Shown here in pieces: positions 42,046-54,119 of a DNA stretch of 64,000 nt. The position numbers and the translations under genes are program-made. Numbering within the stretch: position 1 is the first letter of the stretch; every line of letters begins with the position of its first letter. Origin of the DNA: Henricia sp. BOLD:AAB3569 (Eukaryota; Echinodermata; Asteroidea; Spinulosida; Echinasteridae); the NCBI GenBank assembly GCA_037783545.1, contig JBBELK010000162.1, positions 1,364,001-1,428,000 on the forward strand, given 5' to 3'. The notes beneath the pieces are model-generated. The model had not been told where the DNA came from, ran no database searches, and saw nothing but the letters and a program-made list of their open reading frames with translations.

Positions 42046-42447
42046 TTGTAATGAGTTTCGCTGGCTGAATGCAGAACCATCAAGGCGTTGGGTTTAGGAC
42101 CGTACCGATACATGTACGTGCAGAATTGTGTGCATGCATAGTCGTAGCGCGGCGCGTTGTGAGCCAATACGTGCAACAGATTCCGTATCTCGTAAGCGCT
42201 TTGTTCAGTTTTATATTCAGCGGGCCGTCTAGAAGACAAGCCCAACGCCTTGGTCAAGGCTAGTCTTCTAGACGGCCCGCTGAAGATAAAACTGAACAAA
42301 GCGCCTACAAGCTACGGAATCTGTTGCACGTATTGGCTCACAACGCGCCGCGCTACGACTATGCACACATGCACGTACATGTATCGGTACGGTCCTAAAC
42401 CCAACGCCCTGATGGTTCTGCATTCAGCCAGCGAAACTCATTACAGT
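42046..42447. repeat. long inverted repeat, ~190-bp arms, 25-nt centre
   Basis: The arms begin TGTAATGAGTTTCGCTGGCT and end AGCGGGCCGTCTAGAAGAC, then are mirrored to the right with a few substitutions (e.g. CGTAAGCGC / GCGCCTACA). The centre is near 42245. Confidence 0.9.
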
Positions 42448-42561
42448 TGCACGTGAGCCTGACAGCTTGCAGCAAGCTAACATGCATGCAAGCTTGCAGC
42501 TAGCTAACTTGCATGTGTGTAATTTTATTTACATTATCTCAATTGAATACATTTTTTTCTT

Positions 42562-43101
42562 CATTTTTTGTAATCCTTTTTGTAATCCTTTCTGGCGAGC
42601 ATGTGACAAGCTTGCGGCAAGCTTGTGGCAAGCTAAACTAATTTGCATAATTGAAACCCTGCAAGCTCTCTGCAAGCTCTCTGCAAGCTCACTGCAAGCT
42701 CTCTGCAAGCTCACTGCAAGCTCACTGCAAGCTCTCTGCAAGCTTTCCGGCAAGCTAATGCCGCAACCTTGCCCAAAGCTTTCCAAATATTTATGTAAGG
42801 GAGGGCACGGCTAAAGGGTGCTGCTTCGCAATACGCTACCGCATTTTTTGTAATCCTTTTTGTAATCCTTTCTGGCGAGCATGTGACAAGCTTGCGGCAA
42901 GCTTGTGGCAAGCTAAACTAATTTGCATAATTGAAACCCTGCAAGCTCTCTGCAAGCTCACTGCAAGCTCTCTGCAAGCTCACTGCAAGCTCTCCGCAAG
43001 CTTTCCGGCAAGCTAATGCCGCAACCTTGCCCAAAGCTTTCCAAATATTTATGTAAGGGAGGGCACGGCTAAAGGGTGCTGCTTCGCAATACGCTACCGC
43101 T
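42562..43101. repeat. 280-bp tandem duplication containing TGCAAGCTC minisatellite
   Basis: The unit starts CATTTTTTGTAATCCTTTTT and ends ACGGCTAAAGGGTGCTGCTT..GCTACC. Internally, each has 6-8 copies of TGCAAGCTCTC/TGCAAGCTCAC (11 bp). The second unit has lost two internal 11-mers. Confidence 0.9.
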
Positions 43102-44289
43102 TACGGGCGCCATGCCAACATAGCGTGGGACTAAAGGGTGGCGGTAACACCATCAGAGGCTGCTAAAAGGCACCTTATTCTCTAATAAGCTGCGCTTAAA
43201 CGCGAATAAATCATTTTCTAACGCGCCTATACGCGCCGTCTCTGCGCACCATCGCTGCGCACCTGTAGAAGAAAACATTAAAAATACACTTTATACTTGA
43301 TTGGGAATTCGGCTTTACCGCAGTAGGACAGGACTTGGACGTCGACTTTCGTGGAGGCGTTAGGCGTCAGTTGGGAGACTAAAGCAGGCCCTCAACTGTG
43401 CGATCCCTACCACGAAACTCCTACGCATTGGCACGATTATCGGAGACTGCCTATAGGCTCTACACACAATCTTAGCCAATCGCACCCAACTCGCGGCAAA
43501 AATCGCACAGCGGGAGGCCCGCTTAACCCTCCGGCTCACTTACCCCAGCTTAGCTCCTCACAAACCTTTTTGTCTAGAATGAATTGTCGAGAAATCTGAA
43601 ACGACTGACATAAAACTAAATTAAAATTTAGTACGTCCTGTCTGTGGCGTGCGAAAAACCTGAGTGACCAATGCGCTTAAGCATGCATCTTTATACTGCA
43701 TTGCTACAATCGTTATGCAATGCACCAGTTCACCTGTGCCCCAAGTATGCGACACGCTTACCGCTTCCTAAGAAAATACATTTATTTTCTAATTCGCAAG
43801 CTCAAACGTAAATAAAATATTTCCTATTGCGCCTGGCGTCCCTATGTACCTGCAACAAAAACATAAAATACAAAATTTTATGGGGAGCACAGTTCTTCAG
43901 CGCTAGGTCGATAACGTCCGTGCGCGTACCAGGAAAAGATGCTTTTCCTGGTGCTAAGCGCACACTCCAATCAGCTTATATTCACCCTGAATCAATGACA
44001 TTACACTCTTACCTTCTTTCCCTCTAACATTTGCAAATGATTTACTTAGCCCAAATGATGACGACGATCAGTGGCTGCAACTTGTCCCAGATCCCTTCCA
44101 AACTGTTTCTATTTGAAGTAAATTTGGGACATCCATTCTCGGCTGCGTGAAAACCGTCAATGCCTTTACACGCCTTTCCGCGTTGTCATGCTTCCACTCA
44201 AGCATGACACCTTCTCATCTGCATATGAACGAGTACTACGTACGAGGTACTTCCTGCTACACAATAGGAAAGTATAATTCCCACCATAT
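43102..44289. other. no gene recognised
   Basis: Low-similarity sequence between two parts of the GCTAAAGGGTG repeat field. Short open frames look random. Confidence 0.35.
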
Positions 44290-44670
44290 AGGCAATCCTA
44301 ATGGGTGCGACCACACCATAAGATGCCGCTAAAGTGTGCCCTTCCAAATAGGGCGCGGCTAAAGGGTGATAATAAGATGCTGCCCTTCCACCACAGGGCG
44401 CAGCTAAAGCTTGGGTGCTGTTAGACGATGAGATGCCGCTAAAGGGCGCCATTTCATCATAACGTGCCAGTAACAACATAAGGCACTGCCAAGGGGTGCC
44501 TTCACACCATAGCGTGCTGATAAGGGTGCTGTCCCATCATAAGCCGCCGCTAAATGGCACCTTTCCACCATAGGGTGCAGCTAAAGTGGGCTGGTAACAC
44601 CATAAGGCACAGCTAAAGGGTGCCTTCCCACCATAGGGCACAGCTAAATGGTGCTGTGTTACACCATAAG
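44290..44670. repeat. GCTAAAGGGTGCC...CCACCATAAGG repeat field, left part
   Basis: About ten diverged units of 33-40 bp with the consensus words GCTAAAGGGTGCC, TTCCCACCATA and GGCRCAGCTAAAG. Earlier copies begin near 42808. The field resumes at 46894-47140 after a transposon. Confidence 0.85.
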
Positions 44671-44672
44671 TA

Positions 44673-46891
44673 CACTCCTTTAGCAGTGCTTTGCGCGAAC
44701 CACTTTAGTTTGCCCGCTCCAACCACTGCTAAACTTCGCCGCAAATCCTGCGGAGCGCGTGGGTGTGACGTCACCCAAGACCGAGCCTGGATGACACTTG
44801 CCATAATTGGCTAGATTCTGTCACCTGACGTTGGTTCTGTCACATGACCTGCATCTGACACAGTAAAGATGGCTGCGCCCAGGTACGTCAACACTAACGT
44901 TGCTTTGCCCACTGTCGCGTCGACTTTTTTGTCATTATTTCGTCCTGGTTGTTATAGTGTGGTTTTAATACACAGTAAGTATTTGTTTCACGGACATCAC
45001 TAATCCTTCACCGTGATCACTGTACATCCCTATAGAAAGGTGGGGAAATCAAATTTTTCAAGCTCTTTTTCAAAGTTCGATTTTGATTGAAAATATCATC
45101 TCACAATACATTTTCTGTAAATTCCAAAACAACATTCATCGCACTAATTGAGCTAGCGGCACTAGCCGAGATATACATCTTAGAAATCGGCCGTTTTTCC
45201 GCGAAATCATGTGTGTAAACTGATTATAGGGGAGAGCTGGAGATGAAGAATGCGGTGCAGTATGACGCTGTCTCGTTTTCTGCTAAACTATAAGCTTTGT
45301 TACGAAAGCCTAAATGCAGCAGGAGTACGTAGCACACGTGGGGCACGCAACGTCGTTGTCAATCTAATAGCACACATTTACGCCTGGAATGAAAACTACG
45401 CACTCGACGAAGCTCACGAAGAGAAACTGATAATCATTTTTGTGTGCTAAAACAAACAAACAAAGGGCATGTTTTTTACACTGACATTTTGCACAAACAC
45501 AGACAACAATCTCCCCAAACTGTCGCTGGTTTCACAAGTCTGTTTCGCAACACAAACTACCCTTTTTGGACCAGAAATCTCACCGTCAAACAAACATTTT
45601 GCTGTGTTCCAATTTAAATATTTTAAAAAATTGTTTTAAAAATAAATATCGTCAGAGAGTATTCTTTATTTTCAGTATCTATTTAAAAAGTTGGAATTTA
45701 ACAATGCTGTTAAGGAGTTTAATTAATAATATTTATTCATGATGTACTCTCTGCAACAGCAAAACCTTTTAATTGATGTGACTATTTATTCAGCAGATGG
45801 TTTTGCATGTACAGTGTATTATGGGTTAATTTTTGGGAATATTTACGTTTTTGAAATCCACCATGTCATATTTATATAATACCTGTTTTAACATATTTAT
45901 TTATCAGTTGTGTAGTGTGTAAAGTTGTGTGACAGTGAATAAATAAAGAAAACCGTTAACAGTCTGTCATTTTATGTCATAATGTGTTTCTGTGTCACAA
46001 AAACAAGACCATAATATATCTTTTTCCCAAAGTGAGTTTGGCTGTTTATTTAAATTTATTTGGGCAGATGTAAACATAGAGTAGCTGACCTTTACTTAAA
46101 TCTTGTGTACAAAAAAGTAAAATCTCCAGCTTTAAATTTGAACTTGCAAATCCTTGCTAAGTGCCAGGATTTGAAGGAAAAACTTATCAAAACTTGATTA
46201 AATACACGCCTGGCTTATTGGCCATGCTTTGAGTTTTAATAGCTTACTGGTTTTGATTTAGTGGGGCTTAATAATACTGTTCAAAGAAGAGAAATGTAGA
46301 TATTTAAACAAAATAAGGTATGTGTACTTGAATTCGGAGCGATTTAATAAAGCTCTTTGCGTACAACTTAACCAACGCAAAATAGGTGGACCGTAAAGCA
46401 GTCTAATCTGGAACGAGCAATGACGTCATCGTTAGCCAATCAGACCATACGGCGCCACGGCGGTAATTTGGGATTTCTGTTTTTTCAGAATGCCGTTAGA
46501 TTTCGTTGGATCCTGACTGGACTAGACAAATGTACGTAGAATTTTCATTATTTATGGGTAGAATATTACATATTCTTTGTGTAGAAGGGAAACATGGACT
46601 GTTTTGAGTATTAGCAGTGGGAAATATTTGCCGATTTTTGGGGTGTGTTTCATCGTCTTTTTTTGCAAGCGTATATTTCACTTCTCGCGCTGCGGACCGG
46701 CTGTATATATGCATATGCATGAACGTTAGGAGGCGCGGCGCGATACCCGATTGTGATTGGCTATCCGTGCAACAAACCTAACGATTTTGTAAGCGGTGTG
46801 CTGATTGGCTTCGCAGGATATGCGGCGAAGTTTAGCAGTGGTTGGAGCGGGCAAACTAAAGTGGCGCGCGCAAAGCACTGCTAAAGGAGTG
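44673..46891. mobile_element. TIR transposon inside the repeat field, 2.2 kb, TA target site
   Basis: Left end CACTCCTTTAGCAGTGCTTT..., right end in reverse complement identical for most of ~80 bp (through CAACCACTGCTAAACTTCGC). Both ends are bordered by TA, and the repeat word ACACCATAAG lies on both sides. No transposase frame seen, so non-autonomous. It contains the second copy of the 390-bp dispersed repeat (45325-45712). Confidence 0.85.
45325..45712. repeat. dispersed ~390-bp repeat, copy 2
   Basis: Reverse-complement match to 9424-9812. Confidence 0.75.
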
Positions 46892-46893
46892 TA

Positions 46894-47140
46894 CACCATA
46901 AGATGCCGCTTAAAGGGTGCCATACCAACATAGCCTGCGACTGGAGGGTGCCAGTAGCACCATAAGGCGCTGTCAAAGGGCGCCTTCCCACCATAGTGGC
47001 TGCTAAAGGATGCTGTAACATCATCTTACTACCATAGGACGTGGCTAAAAGGTGCTGTCACACCATAAGGCACTGCTAAAAGGCGCATTCCCGTCAAAGG
47101 TGCGGCTAAGGGGTCCTGCTACACCATAAGATGCCGCTTA
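46894..47140. repeat. GCTAAAGGGTG repeat field, right part
   Basis: Continuation of the field at 44290-44670 with the same unit words (CACCATAAGGC, GCTAAAGG, TTCCCACCATA). Confidence 0.8.
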
Positions 47141-47213
47141 ACCCGAGCGTCAATCCCCCAAAAACAGACGCGGTTGATCCTAGCGACTGTTTTGAAGAGT
47201 ATGTTTATTTTAC

Positions 47214-47600
47214 TCATATATGGCCTTTATTGCAAGGTGGACGAAGTACAAGTCTAATAGTCTGAATATGTTGAATGGAGGTAGTTGTTGGTTGCCATTT
47301 AGGATGTGGTTTAAATGGGTGTGGTTGGGATTGTTTTTTGTGCATTAGGAATGACAATCTCATTCTTCGGGTAAAGGTTTTTATGTCGCTCAGTAGGGAT
47401 TTTCGTGTTGGTTTAGCAGGTATTGGTACAAAATTCAGTCCTTTGCCCAATGTAATTTTTTTTTCAGTTTCTGAAAGTTTGGTTTTGGACAGGTTGGTTA
47501 TGAATCGTTCGCAATTTTTTGCTAAGGATCGTTTTTGTTTCCCTCGGGCGTTTATTTGTTGGGATTTGCATCCATGTGAAAAGCCGTTGGATTAGGATAG
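47214..47600 (-). pseudogene. Penelope-like retroelement RT N-terminal fragment
   Basis: The minus-strand frame contains LSETEK, GLNFVPIPAKPTRKSLLSDI, then FTRRMRLSFLMHKKQSQPHP and KWQP. This order (a 'L...GL.F.P.P' block, a short helix, 'F.RR.RL', then 'HPF....W.PP') is what I recognise from the region ahead of the RT fingers in Penelope-like elements. A few codons at the 5' side are out of frame, and the element is cut off at about 47200 by the repeat field, so RT catalytic motifs are absent. Confidence 0.6.
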
Positions 47601-47781
47601 GGCTTTTATTAAGTTTTCTTTTGGCCATGACCTTTGTTTTACTGGGTAACGTTATATTAGTAGGTGATTGTTTATATATAACGTTTTAGGAATGTAGGCG
47701 TTTAGGCATACATAAATCTCTTTTGTTTTATTTTGTGGTGGTCCTGAAAGGGACCGTTGGTTTTGTTTTTGTGGTTACAGA

Positions 47782-48330
47782 TCACTGCGTTTCCTTTCTG
47801 TGCCTCTGGTTGGTCCACTGATGAAGAACGTGTATAGTCGTTGTGCCGTTTGGTGGTCTGGGTCTTGGAAATTGGCGATGGTTTCTTGAGCCGTTCGGTG
47901 TGCTGCGGGTGACTTGCTTGTCAGTTTTCTCCAGTTGTTTTCGGTATTCACTGAGCGTTATTTCTGCCAACCGTATAGTGATGCTTTCCTCTGTAATTTC
48001 TCGAAACGTTATTTGTAAGTTTCTGAGAATTCGAGGGGTTTTGGTTGTTTCGGTGGCTTTAGTTTGATTGTCAGGTTTGATTGTTTGATCTACGAGCGGT
48101 AGATAAACTTTTAAACCACTGGAAATTAGTGTGGCCCATATGTTTAACACGCAAAAATCCTTTCTAACACCAAACGGCGATTTAAAGAAGGCATGCCGGC
48201 ACACGCTTAAACAAGCCAACGGATCATATAATGATCCGTTGGAAACCTCCGAAAAAAAAAAAAAAAACCACTCAGTTTTAATATCCATAACAATACCAGC
48301 AACAAACCAGAATAAAAAAAGAGCAGTCAC
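47782..48330 (-). other. minus-strand open frame upstream of the Penelope-like fragment
   Basis: 182-codon frame. Its middle part (PLVDQTIKPDNQTKATETTK, RILRNLQITFREITEESIT) looks like coding sequence. The first 40 residues derive from a T-rich tract. It may be the 5' region of the same retroelement. No domain recognised. Confidence 0.35.
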
Positions 48331-48800
48331 TCAACACTAAACAATCCTGCTCTAAGTAAAAAATACAAAAAAAGCTGGTTCTATCGCTCTCAAGATTTAC
48401 CCAAAAATAACCCCAATGCGAGAATAATCCGATTTATTTTGAATCCACCGCATCTGACGAAGGGCAGACGGAAGCCCAGAAAGCTAGCTCTTGCTAAACT
48501 AAAGGAACTGAAAAACGTTCTTTTACTCGCACAACCTAAAACCCGAGGAACTCTTCCGTACCACCAATGGCTATAATCGAAACCAGCATGCAAGGTAGAA
48601 ACTGGACAAAACAAGCTTTGAAATAAATTCAATTTTATTTCATACAATCAAAACAAGTCAATCAGAACTGCTGTATCACTGAATGGGAAAGCGCCATCAC
48701 TCCCCTTTTAGTACTTTACAATTGCAACGCGCCGGCGATACACCAGACCACTTTACAAGGGTTGTTATGTAGTGTTAGCCTACGTACGTGTAAATTATAA

Positions 48801-49586
48801 TTAAAGGTACACACCGGCCTACTGTTTAAGTAATTTAGTGATACAGCATCCTTGACAATCATTTTTGGATGGTACTTGTGAAAAAAGATCGTCAAAATGT
48901 CCCGTAATTAACCACAAAAGCTTAAAATTAATAAAAACGGTCAATAGTCGAATTTTACGCTTTACCAGCCGTTCACTATCGCGCGAGACTCACGACTTTG
49001 TCGGAAACGATTCGCTCTTCACTTGGCAGCTTTTTACTTTGGACATCTCTCATTTTCTGCTGAAGATTTCACTGGACAGCCTGGACGACCGATTGGATTT
49101 TTCCGTTTTCCGTAGAGGAGCTGACATTTATGGTTTGTCTTCACGAACGTACAATTGTAGTTCCACGGCACTATACCGGTTTTAGGCGGGCAAAATGTCA
49201 CATTGTCCGGTAGACTGTCCACCGTAGAACTCGCTTCGGTTCCTGAATAAATAGTCTCTTTGTCAAAGACTCAAATATTTTGAAAACAAATCAGAGCTGA
49301 ATTCGATGCAGTATTGCGGTAATATAAATAAACTGTGTATCACACGGCCATACGGCTGGAAATAAAACTAACTCCAAGGACACGTGATTTATCGGAACCA
49401 GAATCTGATTCCGATAAATCACGTGACCTCGGTTTTTTTTTAAAAATGCAAAATAAAAACGGCCAAATTTGGTGGTTTCTTTTCAGGTTCTCTTCAGTCT
49501 ATTTCGGAAAGACTTTCAGAATCATGTATGGGTCTACGTCTATTTCGAGACCAAAATAGCCCAACAAAGCCGGTTTGTCCCTTTAA
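48801..49586. mobile_element. TTAA-bounded palindromic MITE, copy 2 (inverted)
   Basis: TTAAAGGTACACACCGGCC to CCGGTTTGTCCCTTTAA. The central palindrome at 49379-49426 is CACGTGATTTATCGGAACCAG with its complement. Same family as 18396-19207, opposite orientation. Confidence 0.8.
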
Positions 49587-51874
49587 CTCGAGAGATATCC
49601 CTTATTTCAAGTGGGTTTCAACCATCAACAATCAGCCAACATAATTATCTGCTTATGGTGTATTAATCGGTCCGTTATTTTGTTTGAATTCGCGATCGAT
49701 TGTCAAAAATGTGATATAGAGAGTAAACTCGAGGAGCATAAGCATATAGCAACGGACAGATGATAATGATCTCGCATAGCAGTCTTTGTTAGCAACCGGG
49801 GCAGCGTTTTTGCTATCGTAACCATAAACATGTTTCATGAAGTAATAAGTCCTTACGAATTGCACTCGCACATACGCCAACTCCTCAATTAGCTTTTTGC
49901 GAGCAACATTTCCATAATGGCTAGAGCACCGAATTTTTCACTTTCAAAAGGAGGTGCAGTTTAAAGGGCACATATTATAGCTGTTGTTGTTACGTGGTGC
50001 ACGCCATTTCCTATAGCAACAAGTCTGGTTGCTTTATGCCATTCTGTCATACGGTGGACATGGCATTGATTCTGTACTTCACACCTGCCGCGCGAACCAC
50101 ATAGCAACAACATTTAGCCTGGTCAAGTGGATACTTATTATGCATGTAAAATGACATAGGCCTATATTCATGCGAAACACGTAAAATGCTATATACCCAT
50201 TATTTAATAAACAAACCGTTCAGCCCATAGACGAATCCCAAATTAACAAATCTGAGACCGGTCTGCGCACTTCCGGGTTTAACAACGAGACTCTTCGTGT
50301 TAAGCAACCGAAGTGAACTAATATAAGCACGTGAATGCATCACTCCAGAGCGTGATCCAATTCCGTCCCTCACGTGAGGGACGGAAATCAGGAGACAAAT
50401 GCCTTTCCTCAATCAATACAACAAATGAAAACCAAAGTGAACCTGCAGTGTTTACCTTCTACTGATGTTAATACACACACCCAATTTATCACATGTTGAA
50501 ATTGACTTTACAGTTTTATGCAGCGGCTGTTTTTATGCGTGAGGGACGGACAATCAATAAAATTGACAAAAACATGCATTTTCAACTATTTCTTGAAAAT
50601 GTGATGGCACAGTGTGCCCAGCCAAAATTATTCTGTTAATTGTTGTAATATGATTGTAAAATATGGAAATTTCTTCACTGTTTGAGGTATTATTTTGATT
50701 AATTTAGGAAATTTAGAAATGTTCATCCAGTCACTGTACAATATTACTTGTAGCGCACGCGCACCGTGCCGACTTGACACGAATAGCCTCGGTTACAATG
50801 CGGAAGTGCGCAGACCGAGCTAATGTGCGCGATAAACTACTAAAGTGTAACGTCAGTTACCACATACCGGGTCTAAACATTCGCTAGTCATCTAAAACAT
50901 ATATTGGTAAAGCACCGGGAAACAGTTCACTGGTTTTAGTGGAGACCAGTAACCTTGGTTACAAAACAAAGGGTGACGCTTTCGTTTTAGTACTCTACTG
51001 TCTCTTCTAAAATCTGATGTAGCTGCCAGCGTCCAAAGCTCGTTATTGGCTATACGACGTCATTAACATTTTTGGCTTTGGTTGCAAAACCGGATCCCGG
51101 TTTCGGCTATGTCACGTGACCCACGTCAAGCAGCTGCTCTGCATGTGGGGTAGGTTGGACACTTGATTCCAGGGGCGTGCCCTTCTTTTTACCACCAGCC
51201 TATCAGGTCCAATTTCCCCTTTTCAAAATAATGTGACTCGATTTCAGAGCAGACTAGTCACGGTGCGATTACAATAAGAGATGGTGGGAAAGAAAAGGTG
51301 TACAATGTTTGTTTTGGGTCGTATCACCGGCTGGCTTTCTTTCAACGTGCAAATCATTTTGAAAGTTTCTGCTGACGGCCGTATATACGGTCGATACATA
51401 CAGCAAACTTCCGAATAATACTAGCAGCTTTTTACGCATGAACAAAAAACATTACCAGCACACTCTCGGAAAAAGTGGTCCTCTTAGTTCAGCATAGGAA
51501 ACCTCACATGCCGGGGGTTTTGTGCAGTAGAGGTTTGCGGTCATTAGCTGTATATCAGTCGTCACCCCGTTGTGTCCAATTATCATGTGGCAGCTGGGGT
51601 CAATAAAACTTACTTTGGGGCTGGGCCACATATTGAAAGTATGCATTATGCAGCAGCATATATAGTACATTGTGCGTGGTACAAGTGATCTAACGTCCTT
51701 CAATATTGGTCACTAACTCATACAAATTACAGTGTTTCTCAATCGCTTTAACACGGTAACTGCAACTTAAGAGGCGATCGTTAGAAGTACAATTACACCT
51801 TTATGTGCCATTTACTATTCTTAAAGTATTCTTTCGATGCATTCGCATATATTTCAGTAGAATAAGGAATAATT
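49587..51874. other. no gene recognised; contains palindromes
   Basis: Notable items: the perfect 22-bp palindrome CCGTCCCTCACGTGAGGGACGG (50363-50386, approximate), echoed by GTGAGGGACGGA at 50539, and a 16-bp inverted pair CGGTCTGCGCACTTCC / GGAAGTGCGCAGACCG at about 50261 and 50800 that may bound a ~550-bp MITE. Two minus-strand frames (49653-49880, 51452-51703) look mildly protein-like but match no family known to me. Confidence 0.4.
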
Positions 51875-53129
51875 AGGTGATCGGGCTGTTCCCCGATCAC
51901 CTATTGATATTGTACGATTTCTTTGTCTTTTTGGCTTTTTCGTTTAGGACGAAAAAGCCTTTGTTTTCGTTTTGATTTTTTTTTTTTTTCCGTTTATTTC
52001 TTCTTCTTCTGATTTTTTTCCCATAGACAAAGCGCATGGGCGTTGTCGGCGCTTTTTCAGGTTGTTCCCAAACATTGATCTTAACCAAACTTGGTGACAT
52101 CAAAGACATAGTATAAGAGGTGTGCACCCAAGAATGGCTTAATTGTGACGTCATCAGTTACGTCATTATAACACTTAAAAAATGCCTAAAAAGCGGAAAT
52201 TTGCCGAAATATGTACTTTTTAAAATGGTTCCCTTGCCCAAACCACATGACCCAGGGTTTTCATTTTTGGCAAACATTTAGATCAGATCATGAGCTTCAA
52301 TGTTCTTAGTGTAGGCATTTTCATCTGACCCTTCCTTCCTGGGTCAATCGAAGGTCAAAGTTCAGCCAATTCAAAAATCACATTTTTTGTATTTGTTTGT
52401 ACTTATGAAGCAATATTAGCTATTCAACCATGCTTGATTTTCATAAAACTAGGTACAGGCATGGGCCCCATCACAAACGTCCACCACCATGTAGAACGTC
52501 ACCATGACGTCAAGGATTACGTAATTATAATAATTTTAAAATGGCACAAAAGTGGATTTTTATCATGAAAATTACCAAAATATGCATTTCGTAAAACGCT
52601 TCCCTGTATGAACCCACATGACCCAGGGTCTTTATATTTTGCATACATATATATCAGATCATGGGCTACAATGTTCTTTGTGTAGGCATTTTCATCTGAC
52701 CCTTCCTTCCTGGGTCAATCGAAGGTCAAAGTTCAGCCATTTCAAAATTCACATTTGTTGTGTTTTTGTGTACTTATGAAGCAATTTTAGCTATTAAAGT
52801 ACGCTTGATTTTCATAAAACTAGGTACAGGCATGGGCCCCATCACAAACTTCCACCACCATGTTGAACATCACCATGACGTCAATGATTACGTAATTATA
52901 ATTATTTAAAAATGGCAAAAAAGTGGATTTTCGTCATAAAAATTAGCAACAAATGCATTTCGTAAAATGTTTCCTTCTATAAAACCACATGACCCAGGGT
53001 CTTCATAAATAGCATACATTATAGATCAGATCCTGCGCTACAATTTGCTTTGTGTACTCATTTTCATCTGACCCTTCCTTCCTGGGTCAATTGAAGGCCA
53101 AAGTTTAGCCAAGTCAACATTTCCGTATA

Positions 53130-53915
53130 TACAGGGTGGATTTTAAAAAACGAAACCGAGATATTATTGCTAATTGTAACTAAAGTAGGGCGCGTATGAA
53201 TGAACGGGAGATATCATCTGTTAGGGTTGAATCTCCTCTTCAAAATGACACCATGATCATGTCATTATGTTTTTGGTTGACTGAGCAGTGACCAGTGTTA
53301 TGCAAGGGGCCTAGTTTTAGATTTGACCGTTCTCAATGCGAGCAAACGTCGTACAAATAAATCTTTACCGTAGCTGTCTATTCCGTGTGCCCTGTGTGAC
53401 ACGGCGTCGACCGAGACGGTGACACGGTAACTTTTAACTGTGTCTACCACGGACGTGTAATTCTACAGAAGATGGTTTAACAAAAGGACATGTGAGTAGG
53501 ATACAATCTTTTATGTTATTTCAGTCTTATTTAAGAGAGTCCACTCTCTACAAGAAAGTAATTGTATGTTATTGAGGGAATGTCGTAGTTTTGCCGTGAA
53601 GCATTCATTCCAATGTTTGTTTTCTTCCTTTTAGGTTTAGTAAGGTGCAAAGCTTAATATAGGCCTGATATCATTAAGTCATTGTCTGGATTTTATTGAA
53701 CCATCTTCAACAAATATAATTAAGAAAATGTTCCTTCTTGGCCAAATTCTTTTCAATCTTAACAAATGATGTGCTCTGATTTCTGCCTTTGATGACTAAT
53801 ATATGTAGGCCTATATCAGTTTTTCGAGTAAACATCGGATTTCCATCCCAAATGTGAACAAAACAAACTAAAAATTAACAATATTTTTTCGCTGACTACA
53901 TCGTGAGACAGCAGA
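53130..53915. mobile_element. insertion in unit 1 starting with mariner-like TACAGGGTGGATTTT
   Basis: The subrepeat is broken after 'tttccgtata' and resumes at 'gatgaaaattaccaaaatacgc'. The left edge reads TACAGGGTGGATTTTAAAAA, like a mariner terminus. I did not find a matching inverted right end, so the element may be truncated. Confidence 0.5.
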
Positions 53916-54119
53916 TGAAAATTACCAAAATACGCACTTTTAAAATGTTTCCCTCTATAAAACCACATAATCCAAGGTCTTCATATTTAGCAGACATTAT
54001 ATATCAGATCATGGGCTACAATTTGCTTGGTGGAGTCATTTTCATATGATTCCTCCGTCCTGGGTCAATTAAAGGCCAAAGTTCAGCCAAGTCAAAATTT
54101 GCGTAAAACAATGCATAAG

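Noticed and set aside
42467-42911. Frames rich in LQALCKL / SLQRACSELA repeats
   Set aside because: Translation of the 11-bp TGCAAGCTCNC minisatellite. Not a leucine-rich repeat protein.
49653-49880. Possible exon (AYVRVQFVRTYYFMKHVYGY...)
   Set aside because: It looks protein-like but has no recognisable domain, no partner exon and no clear splice pair, so it was not annotated as a gene.
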